Positions 1 through 5,454 of a DNA stretch of 12,809 nucleotides are shown in pieces. The notes under the pieces are model-generated. The model saw only the letters and a list, made by a program, of their open reading frames with translations, was not told the origin of the DNA and did not search any database. Source of the DNA: an uncultured Oscillospiraceae bacterium (lineage in GTDB: Bacteria > Bacillota > Clostridia > Oscillospirales > Oscillospiraceae); assembly GCA_900754515.1 (NCBI GenBank), contig CAAEDD010000079.1, positions 1-12,809 of the forward strand, read 5' to 3'. Numbering within the stretch: position 1 is the first letter of the stretch; every line of letters begins with the position of its first letter. A program made the position numbers and the translations under genes.

Positions 1-886
1 CGTATTTATTCTCTTCGTTAAGCATCTCGTGGCGGCCTCCGGGGTATAAACGCATCATTACATCGTATAGCCCGGCTTTACAAAAGGCTTTATATGCCCG
101 CTCTACGCCCTTGCCGTAGTCTCCCACCGGGTCCCGGGACCCGGACATGAAGTACACCGGCTGGGTCTTACTCATACCGTTTATATTATTCTGATTGGTG
201 ATGAATTTGATGCCGCCCATCATGTCCCTGAATAGGCTGACTGTGGCCACAAAACCACAGAGGGGGTCGGCAATATATTTATCCACTTCGCTGTCAACAC
301 GGGTGAGCCAGTCGAAGGGAGTGCGGGGATTTTCAATGCCCTTGGTATAAGCTCCAAAGGCCAGGTCGTTCAGGGCGTCACCCTCCTTCCTGGGGCCGTA
401 GAGCTTCACTGAGGCGGCAGCGGCAGCGTATCCTCCCAGAACCAGGGCCTTTGCCTGATGGCCGGTACCGCTGAGGATTACGGCGTCATACTTGTCAGGG
501 TGTTTTATAATATAGGTGCGGGTGAGGAAGCTGCCCATGCTGTGGCCGAACATCACATAGGGCAGGCCGGGATGTTCGGCACTCATCCTGTCATGGAGCT
601 TTTCCATGTCCCGGACAACATAGTCCCAACCGTCCTCGTCGGCAAAGAAGCCCTTCAGCTCTCCGGGGCGTATGGACTTTCCGTGGCCCAGGTGGTCGTT
701 GGCTACTGCCAGATAGCCATTGGATGCAAGGTACTCCATAAACTCCGCGTAACGGTCCACGTGCTCGGCTATGCCGTGAGCAATCTGGACAATGGCTTTT
801 GGCTGGGTATCGGGTGTACACTGCTTGACACGTATCTGATTCATGCCTGTGGATGAGGTAAAGTAAAATTCCTTAAAACTGGGCAT
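1..886 (-). CDS. Alpha/beta hydrolase, monoacylglycerol lipase / serine aminopeptidase S33 type (3' end cut off)
   Basis: Reading leftward from the ATG at 886, the frame stays open for 295 codons to the window edge, so the last few residues and the stop are missing. The complete catalytic triad of the Hydrolase_4 (lysophospholipase-like) family is visible: Ser116 in the nucleophile elbow GHSMG, Asp252 in GSRDPVG, and His286 in GGRHEM. An early AHGIAEHVDRY block (about residues 36-46) supplies the oxyanion-side HG motif, and NDHLGHGKS (63-71) is typical of monoglyceride lipases. No signal peptide is seen, so the enzyme is probably cytoplasmic and cleaves ester bonds of monoacylglycerols or lysophospholipids; the substrate is inferred from the family only. 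The start is fixed by a strong AAAGGAGGA (894-902) about 7 bases upstream. It diverges from the Nudix gene and has its own promoter. Family confidence is high, substrate confidence low. Confidence 0.9.
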   Translation of the reverse strand, partial: MPSFKEFYFTSSTGMNQIRVKQCTPDTQPKAIVQIAHGIAEHVDRYAEFMEYLASNGYLAVANDHLGHGKSIRPGELKGFFADEDGWDYVVRDMEKLHDRMSAEHPGLPYVMFGHSMGSFLTRTYIIKHPDKYDAVILSGTGHQAKALVLGGYAAAAASVKLYGPRKEGDALNDLAFGAYTKGIENPRTPFDWLTRVDSEVDKYIADPLCGFVATVSLFRDMMGGIKFITNQNNINGMSKTQPVYFMSGSRDPVGDYGKGVERAYKAFCKAGLYDVMMRLYPGGRHEMLNEENKY

Positions 887-899
887 GGAATTATCCTCC

Positions 900-929
900 T
901 TTATGTGGTATTATCGTTTCTGTTATTAT
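900..929 (+). promoter_or_regulatory. Possible promoter for the Nudix gene
   Basis: An extended -10, TGTTATTAT (921-929), has a weak TTTATG -35 (900-905) 18 bases upstream of its hexamer. The predicted start near 936 gives a leader of about 42 bases with the ribosome site near its end. A TTTACA at 933-938 is a better -35 but would place the start inside the ribosome site, so I did not choose it. The element overlaps the opposing hydrolase promoter. The call is tentative. Confidence 0.4.
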
Positions 930-930
930 G

Positions 931-959
931 ATTTTACACGGCAGGCAAATTTTAGTCAA
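931..959 (-). promoter_or_regulatory. Sigma-A type promoter for the alpha/beta hydrolase
   Basis: On the minus strand there is a TTGACT -35 (complement of 954-959), a 17-base spacer and a TAAAAT -10 (complement of 931-936). Each box matches five of six consensus bases. Transcription would start near 924, leaving a leader of roughly 38 bases that contains the AAAGGAGGA ribosome site. Confidence 0.75.
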
Positions 960-977
960 TATACAGAAGGAGCCCAT

Positions 978-1556
978 ATGGAAAAGGTACTGGTAGTAAA
1001 AACAGACAAACTGGCAAAATTCATCTCCGGTAAAACCGGACTGCTCACGGCTGACCGGGAGGAGATGCTGGACATCATCGTAAACCACCACGAGTTCATG
1101 GACCGCCCGGCGGCGGAGGAGGACCCCTCTTACAAGCAGATAATCCCCTATGTGGTGCTGACCCAGAATGGTCAGGTATTTACTACCCGCCGTCTCAATA
1201 AGGGCGGGGAGAGCCGGCTCCACGGCAAGCTGTCCATCGGCATAGGCGGTCACATCAACCCGGTGGACGAGACCGACCGGCGCAGCGTACTTATGAAGGG
1301 ACTGGAACGGGAGCTGGACGAGGAAGTGTACATCCAGCGCCGGGGACAGCTGGTGCCCCGGGGCTTTATAAACGACGACGGCAACGGCGTGGGAGCCGTC
1401 CATCTGGGCCTGTGCTTCTCCATGGAGGTGGAGGGGGAAGTCTCGGTGAAGGAGACGGAAAAACTCAGCGGCGCCTGGCTGAGCCTTCAGGAACTGAAAT
1501 CGGAATACGACAATATGGAAACCTGGAGCCAGATAGCCCTGGCCGTTGCGGAATAA
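978..1556 (+). CDS. Nudix family hydrolase (predicted phosphoesterase, MutT-like)
   Basis: A 192-residue protein. A Nudix box lies at about residues 90-119: GGHIN (90-94), a longer-than-usual linker, then the metal-binding helix R111-E-L-D-E-E116. The REL-x-EE core that binds magnesium is intact. The glycine that normally follows is Tyr118, and no glutamate sits at the usual five-residue distance from the first glycine, so the box departs from Gx5Ex7REUxEExGU. This looks like the subgroup annotated as predicted MutT-family phosphoesterases rather than true MutT; that placement is from memory. The family hydrolyses nucleoside-diphosphate-linked compounds; the substrate here is unknown. I chose the ATG at 978, not the upstream in-frame ATGs at 885 and 903, because AGAAGGAG (965-972) sits five bases before it and the upstream ones fall in promoter DNA. 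A terminator follows, so it is probably transcribed alone. Confidence 0.88.
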   Translation: MEKVLVVKTDKLAKFISGKTGLLTADREEMLDIIVNHHEFMDRPAAEEDPSYKQIIPYVVLTQNGQVFTTRRLNKGGESRLHGKLSIGIGGHINPVDETDRRSVLMKGLERELDEEVYIQRRGQLVPRGFINDDGNGVGAVHLGLCFSMEVEGEVSVKETEKLSGAWLSLQELKSEYDNMETWSQIALAVAE

Positions 1557-1592
1557 GGGCGGGGCTCAGTCCGGAAAATAAATTTAATCCTC

Positions 1593-1624
1593 AGTGGTCG
1601 GGCAAATGCCAGGCCACTTTTTTT
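1593..1624 (+). terminator. Intrinsic terminator of the Nudix gene
   Basis: AGTGGTC (1593-1599) pairs with GGCCACT (1612-1618) including one G-T wobble. Inside it GGC (1601-1603) pairs with GCC (1608-1610) around an AAAT loop, separated from the outer stem by a single mismatch. A run of seven T follows at 1618-1624. This is a textbook intrinsic terminator between the Nudix gene and the lipoprotein gene. Confidence 0.88.
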
Positions 1625-1648
1625 CTTAAGAATTCTTAATTTTCTTAA
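1623..1648 (+). repeat. Three phased TTCTTAA direct repeats, possible operator of the lipoprotein gene
   Basis: The heptamer TTCTTAA occurs at 1623-1629, 1633-1639 and 1642-1648, with steps of 10 and 9 bases, close to one helical turn. The first two copies overlap a perfect 14-base palindrome, TTAAGAATTCTTAA (1626-1639). They lie 69 bases or more upstream of the lipoprotein start codon, in DNA where I find no good -35 box. Same-face heptamer repeats are the usual layout for OmpR/PhoB-type response regulators; assigning that role here is inference, and AT-rich chance similarity is possible. Confidence 0.35.
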
Positions 1649-1716
1649 AAAATTGCAACAATGGCCTGAATTTCCCGTTATTAAAAGTATAGAACAAAAA
1701 TCGGGAGGCCGGAACA

Positions 1717-3831
1717 ATGAAAAAATCAAGGATACTTGCGACGCTTCTCTGCCTGGTTTTCATATTCAGCGCCTGCGGGAAGGACGGAAATTCTGCCGAG
1801 GACAGCCAGCCTGCATACTCCGGCGGTCTGGACGAGGCCACCATGGAGTGGACGGGCCAGGGCGGGGCCTACAAAATGGAGAACATAGAGCTGCCGGAGC
1901 GGTGCCAGGACGTGGATATATACGGCGGGGAGCTGTACTATTTGGTTCAAAGCGAGCCTGACATCAATCCATACCATATCCTCAGAGGAGACAGGGAACT
2001 GGGCACGGTTGAGCGGGACTACAACATGGAGTTCTGCGTCAAAGATGACGGCATATACATGCTGGATGTGAGCTTTGAGGAAGAGGGACGGAGGATAAGC
2101 CTGAACAAATACAGCCTTGAGCTGGAGCCGGTGTTCACCGCAGAGCTCAACGGGATGTATGAAAGCGAGAGATACGGATATGGCGACGTGCAGTCCGTAA
2201 AAATTTCCGGGGACAAAATATATTTGCAGGTCAATCAGACGGAGCTGCTTATCCTGGACAGCCAGGGACAGCTCACGGGAAGCGGACATCTCCCCGGCGA
2301 AGGGCTGAGCCTTGCTCTAAGTGAGGACGGGACGCTGTATGCCGCCGGGGAGACGGCGGAGGAACAAAAGCTATACAGGCTTGACGGAGAGACAGGAGGA
2401 TTCAGCCAGGCCTTTACCTGCCCGGCAGGCAGTCTTTTTGACGGCGGGGACGGCAGCTATCTGCTGCTGCTCACCGACGACGGGATATATTCCCTGGACG
2501 CCCAGGGGACGGCTTCTCCCAAAGTCATCTGGTCCGAATGCTATCTGAACCCGGGGAGCATATATAAAGTGAAGGCCGAAGGCGGGAAATTCCTCTGCCT
2601 GGGCAGCGACAGCTGCTACCTGCTGACGCCTGCAGAGCCTGCGGAGCTTCAGCCCAAGACCGAGCTGCTTATAGCCTGCATGGACCCCAACGGCATGGAC
2701 ATGCTGGCGGCGCGCTTCAACGCCCACAGCGACGAATACTATGTGCGGGTGGTGGACTACACCCGGGACATGGAGGCCTCCGAAGAGGAGATACAGCTGA
2801 GGCTGAACACGGAGCTCATCTCCGGCAAGGCCCCGGACATGTTCTGCTTTTTCAGCGGCTGGATATCTCCCAACATCTACGCAGGGAAAGGGCTGCTGGT
2901 GGACATGAAACCACTGATAGAGGCGGACGAGGATCTGAGCCCGGAAGACATCGTGCTGTACAAGGCCCTGGACTACAACGGCGGCATATATGTGATGGGT
3001 GAAAGCTTCTATCTGGATACGATGGCGGCCAGAGAGTCGGACTTCGGGCAGCGTTATGGCTGGACTCTGGAGGAGTACCGGCAGATAGACGCAGGGCTCC
3101 GGGAAGACCAGATGTGTATATACAACCTCACCCGGGAACTCTTTATAAATAGTATCATAGCCCGCTATGTGCGCTATGCAGTTGACTGGTCCAGTGGGGA
3201 TTGCAGCTTCGACAGCCCTGAATTTATTGATTTGCTCAGGACTGCCCTGGAGCTTAGGGAGACCCCGGAAGATCCAAACAATATGGTTTTCGGTCCCGGC
3301 GAGCCCAGAGTGGCCGCCGGGGAGCAGACGACGGTTGCAGTATTCGCCATGTATGTCAGCTCCCTTGCCGAGTCAGAGCAGATGGCGGGCTGCCCCCTCA
3401 GCTTCATAGGCTCGCCCACCCCCGATGGCAGCTGCGGCACTGACGCCAGTCTGAACACAGAGCTTGCCATATGCAGCCTGAGTGAGCACCAGGAGGGCTG
3501 CTGGGAGTTTATAAAGTACATGCTGATGAATGCGAATACAGACAGAGGCATAATGCCCGGCTATCCTCTGCTCATGTACCGCCCGGCTCTGGAGGAGTCA
3601 ATAGCCAAGGCCATGGCCGACGAGGACGCCAAAGTGAAAATGACCCGGGCCGATGCCGACAAGCTGCTGGACTTCCTGGACGCCATAGAGAACCTTAACG
3701 ACTACGATAAGGCCATAATGGACATCATCAAGAGTGAGTGTCAGGCCATGTTTAATGGCGACAAGAGCCCGGAAGAGACGGCAAAGCTCATACAGTCCAG
3801 GGCCAGTCTCTATGTGGCGGAGCAGAGCTGA
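1717..3831 (+). CDS. Lipoprotein with beta-propeller-like N-terminal half and family 1 ABC solute-binding domain
   Basis: A 704-residue protein with a lipoprotein signal: Lys-Lys-Ser-Arg start, hydrophobic core (6-17), and a lipobox ending FSAC with the lipidated cysteine at 20, so it is exported and anchored outside the membrane. Residues about 60-310 are a series of short beta-strand units with alternating aromatic and aspartate-glycine turns (GELYYLV, GIYMLDV, GTLYAAG, GIYSLDAQG), suggesting a propeller-like domain. From about residue 315 (TELLIACMDPNG) to the end it resembles extracellular solute-binding proteins of family 1 (sugar/oligosaccharide ABC importers), with the characteristic late tryptophan-rich helix (CWEFIKYML, near 598-606). 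Typical binding proteins are 400-550 residues, so the first half is extra. No permease or ATPase gene is adjacent, so the partner transporter and ligand are unknown. GGGAGG (1703-1708), eight bases before the ATG, supports the start. Confidence 0.85.
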   Translation: MKKSRILATLLCLVFIFSACGKDGNSAEDSQPAYSGGLDEATMEWTGQGGAYKMENIELPERCQDVDIYGGELYYLVQSEPDINPYHILRGDRELGTVERDYNMEFCVKDDGIYMLDVSFEEEGRRISLNKYSLELEPVFTAELNGMYESERYGYGDVQSVKISGDKIYLQVNQTELLILDSQGQLTGSGHLPGEGLSLALSEDGTLYAAGETAEEQKLYRLDGETGGFSQAFTCPAGSLFDGGDGSYLLLLTDDGIYSLDAQGTASPKVIWSECYLNPGSIYKVKAEGGKFLCLGSDSCYLLTPAEPAELQPKTELLIACMDPNGMDMLAARFNAHSDEYYVRVVDYTRDMEASEEEIQLRLNTELISGKAPDMFCFFSGWISPNIYAGKGLLVDMKPLIEADEDLSPEDIVLYKALDYNGGIYVMGESFYLDTMAARESDFGQRYGWTLEEYRQIDAGLREDQMCIYNLTRELFINSIIARYVRYAVDWSSGDCSFDSPEFIDLLRTALELRETPEDPNNMVFGPGEPRVAAGEQTTVAVFAMYVSSLAESEQMAGCPLSFIGSPTPDGSCGTDASLNTELAICSLSEHQEGCWEFIKYMLMNANTDRGIMPGYPLLMYRPALEESIAKAMADEDAKVKMTRADADKLLDFLDAIENLNDYDKAIMDIIKSECQAMFNGDKSPEETAKLIQSRASLYVAEQS

Positions 3832-3862
3832 GACGGCGGTGGGCCCTGTATATCTCCTGTAC

Positions 3863-3891
3863 TTGAAATCGTAACAAATTGATGGTATAAT
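3863..3891 (+). promoter_or_regulatory. Strong promoter of the D,D-carboxypeptidase gene
   Basis: TTGAAA (3863-3868), a 17-base spacer, and a perfect TATAAT (3886-3891) preceded by an extended TGG (3883-3885). This is the closest match to sigma-A consensus in the window. Transcription would start near 3898, which makes the in-frame ATG at 3908 an unlikely start (no room for a ribosome site) and supports the ATG at 3941. Confidence 0.85.
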
Positions 3892-3921
3892 TCCATTCCA
3901 AGCAGTAATGCAAATTTGTTA
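3872..3921. repeat. Nine-base inverted repeat flanking the -10 of the carboxypeptidase promoter
   Basis: TAACAAATT (3872-3880), inside the promoter spacer, is the exact reverse complement of AATTTGTTA (3913-3921) in the leader. The arms are centred 41 bases apart, near four helical turns. Because the left arm is not transcribed, any role would be at the DNA level (a paired operator). It may be chance in AT-rich DNA. Confidence 0.25.
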
Positions 3922-3940
3922 TGAAAGGAAGCGGCGGGGT

Positions 3941-4777
3941 ATGAAAAAGAAAGTAGCCTGGTTACTGTGCATGGCCGGTCTCTGCCTCGTGCTTTATACC
4001 ATAGTGGTCTCCCGTATGGAGAGCAGCACCGACGTTATCTTCGGCGGTGCCGAGGGCGCCTATGTGAAATCAGACAGCGTCACCTTCATTGATATGAACG
4101 CAACACCTACTCCGGAGCCCACGGTGGATATATGGCCGCAGCTGACCCAGTCAGACTTTGAAAACAACAGATATTTGGATATTGTGAATAACGACAACCT
4201 CCTGTCCTCCGCCTTTGAGCCGGAATCCACATCCACCATTACCGGCACCAAATACATGCAGTTCAATACCGAATACATACCCTACATAGATGCCTTTATC
4301 GAGGCCATCAATGATGCCGGATTTACGGTATACGTGGCCGGCGCGTACAGATCCTATTCCTACCAGAGCCACCTCTTTAACTCCAAGGCCAGCCAGATTG
4401 CCTATGAGATGGCAGGCGGTGTGGATGTGGACTACACCGACCCAATCTATCAGGAAGCGGTGGAAGAGGCCAAAAAGATCACTGCATACCCCGGCAGCAG
4501 CGAGCACCAGTTGGGTCTGGCTGTGGATCTGTTGGACAAGAACTATTCCCGTATGGTATACAGTGAGATGAATCAGGAGTTCTTTGCCTGGCTTGACGAG
4601 CACTGTGCCGAGTACGGCTTTATCAAGCGCTATCCCACCAAGAAGCTGCTGCTCACCGGCTGGGACGAGCCCTGGCACTACAGATATGTGGGCAAAGAAG
4701 TTGCCACCTTTATCATGGAGCAGGGCATATGCTATGAAGAGTTCTATGCCCACTATTTCCCGGACTTTGAATATTGA
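3941..4777 (+). CDS. Membrane-anchored D-alanyl-D-alanine carboxypeptidase, VanY-like, peptidase M15B
   Basis: A 278-residue protein. A basic start (MKKK) and one hydrophobic segment (about 5-23) act as a signal anchor. A Thr/Pro-rich linker (54-62, TPTPEPT) leads to an extracytoplasmic M15B domain (about 105-265). The zinc and catalytic residues are all visible: His189 and Asp196 in SSEHQLGLAVDL, Glu243 and His246 in DEPWHYRYVG, plus the substrate-side Arg137 and Gln142 in GAYRSYSYQ. Enzymes of this type remove the terminal D-alanine from peptidoglycan stem peptides; presence alone does not imply vancomycin resistance, and no van genes are nearby. The track of open frame starts at 3908, but the promoter places that codon about ten bases into the message with no ribosome site; AAAGGA (3924-3929) serves the ATG at 3941, with an 11-base spacing that is somewhat long. 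Confidence 0.92.
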   Translation: MKKKVAWLLCMAGLCLVLYTIVVSRMESSTDVIFGGAEGAYVKSDSVTFIDMNATPTPEPTVDIWPQLTQSDFENNRYLDIVNNDNLLSSAFEPESTSTITGTKYMQFNTEYIPYIDAFIEAINDAGFTVYVAGAYRSYSYQSHLFNSKASQIAYEMAGGVDVDYTDPIYQEAVEEAKKITAYPGSSEHQLGLAVDLLDKNYSRMVYSEMNQEFFAWLDEHCAEYGFIKRYPTKKLLLTGWDEPWHYRYVGKEVATFIMEQGICYEEFYAHYFPDFEY

Positions 4778-4779
4778 GG

Positions 4780-4816
4780 TTTGTGCCGGCAGGATATATT
4801 ACCCTGCCGGCACAAA
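4780..4816. other. Perfect 14-bp hairpin without a U-tract after the carboxypeptidase gene
   Basis: TTTGTGCCGGCAGG (4780-4793) and CCTGCCGGCACAAA (4803-4816) are exact reverse complements around a nine-base loop. It begins two bases after the carboxypeptidase stop. Neither strand has a T-run after the stem, and the A/T pairs at its base have the reverse polarity from a bidirectional terminator. It may act as a 3' end stabiliser or a weak or factor-dependent terminator. The structure itself is certain, its role is not. Confidence 0.7.
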
Positions 4817-4842
4817 ATATAAAGATAAAATTGAAAAAATGC

Positions 4843-4871
4843 TTGCAATTAATACCATATGGTGTTATTAT
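4843..4871 (+). promoter_or_regulatory. Promoter of the rimP-nusA-infB operon
   Basis: TTGCAA (4843-4848), a 17-base spacer, and TATTAT (4866-4871), which is preceded by the extended element TGT (4863-4865). The predicted start is near 4876-4878, giving a leader of about 95 bases to rimP. No better promoter lies between the downstream terminator and rimP; a TTGTGA/TAAAGT pair there has only a 15-base spacer and would leave almost no leader. Confidence 0.75.
4851..4866. promoter_or_regulatory. Inverted repeat inside the rimP promoter spacer, possible operator
   Basis: AATACCATATGGTGTT is a 16-base dyad with one mismatched pair and a perfect ten-base core, ACCATATGGT (4854-4863). It occupies the space between the -35 and -10 boxes, where a bound repressor would block RNA polymerase. 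No regulator is encoded in the window, so the role is inferred from position only. Confidence 0.35.
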
Positions 4872-4898
4872 CTCTATGGTAAGCATTATGGTTTTCTC

Positions 4899-4926
4899 AG
4901 AGTGGGTTTTCGACCCACTCTTTTTT
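4899..4926 (+). terminator. Intrinsic terminator in the rimP leader (candidate attenuator)
   Basis: AGAGTGGGT (4899-4907) and ACCCACTCT (4913-4921) form a perfect nine-base-pair stem with a TTTCG loop, followed by six T (4921-4926). It is about 22 bases downstream of the predicted start of the operon message and 45 bases upstream of the rimP start codon. It can end messages from the carboxypeptidase gene as well as act as an attenuator for the operon. No alternative antiterminator hairpin is evident, so any control is more likely through NusA or another protein. Confidence 0.9.
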
Positions 4927-4971
4927 GTGAAGCTTTTTAAAAACATAAAGTTAGATGAAAGTGAGAAGAAA

Positions 4972-5427
4972 ATGAGCAAAATTACCGACAAGGTTTATGA
5001 ACTGGCAAAACCGGTAGTGGAGGCTTCAGGGTGCACTCTCTGGGATGTGGAATATGTCAGAGAGGCGGGCAACTGGTACCTGCGGGTCTTCATTGACAAG
5101 GAGGGCGGTGTCAGCATAAACGACTGCGAGACCATAAGCCGGGCTCTTGATCCAATTCTTGACGAGGCAGATCCCATTCCCGACAGCTATGTTTTTGAGG
5201 TGGGTTCCGCCGGAGCGGAGAGAGAGCTGAAGCGCCCGGGAGATTTTAAACAGTTTATGGGCAGCGAAGTTGAAGTGCGGCTGTATCAGCCTCTTAACGG
5301 CAGCAAGGCCTTTGTCGGTAAGCTGGCCTCCTATGATCAGGGAGATATAAGCATCACAGTCGGAGAAGAGGACATGAGCTTCCAAAAGGCACAGATAGCC
5401 TTGGTAAAGCTGCATGTATCAATATAA
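4972..5427 (+). CDS. rimP: Ribosome maturation factor RimP
   Basis: A 151-residue protein, normal length for RimP, which binds the 30S subunit and is needed for its assembly. The N-terminal domain has the signature DVEYVREAGNWYLRVFID (25-42), GGVSINDCETISRALDPILD (45-64) and a modified ridge motif, FEVGSAGAEREL (75-86), where most relatives have EVSSPG.xRPL. The C-terminal SH3-like domain runs from about 92 to 151. The frame is open for 66 codons upstream back to the end of the preceding gene; I chose the ATG at 4972 because family alignments begin here (MSKITDKVYELAKPVVE) and GAGAAG at 4963-4968 is a weak but usable ribosome site. It is the first gene of the nusA operon and lies 27 bases before nusA. 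Confidence 0.95.
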   Translation: MSKITDKVYELAKPVVEASGCTLWDVEYVREAGNWYLRVFIDKEGGVSINDCETISRALDPILDEADPIPDSYVFEVGSAGAERELKRPGDFKQFMGSEVEVRLYQPLNGSKAFVGKLASYDQGDISITVGEEDMSFQKAQIALVKLHVSI

Positions 5428-5454
5428 GACGTATAAAGGAACGGAGTAGTTGAA

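Noticed and set aside
458..856. Plus-strand open frame inside the alpha/beta hydrolase
   Set aside because: The minus strand has the full Ser-Asp-His triad and a good ribosome site and promoter; this frame has neither.
3908..3940. Upstream in-frame ATG as start of the carboxypeptidase
   Set aside because: It would fall about ten bases after the predicted transcription start with no ribosome site, and would place charged residues before a normal signal anchor.
4151..4753. Antisense open frame (200 codons) opposite the D,D-carboxypeptidase
   Set aside because: The plus-strand frame has complete M15B active-site motifs; the antisense frame has none.
3941..4777. Vancomycin-resistance cluster
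   Set aside because: VanY-like enzymes are common housekeeping cell-wall enzymes; there is no vanR, vanS, vanH, ligase or vanX in the window.
4925..4951. Alternative rimP promoter (TTGTGA and TAAAGT) downstream of the terminator
   Set aside because: The spacer is only 15 bases and the leader would be too short; the upstream promoter is far better.
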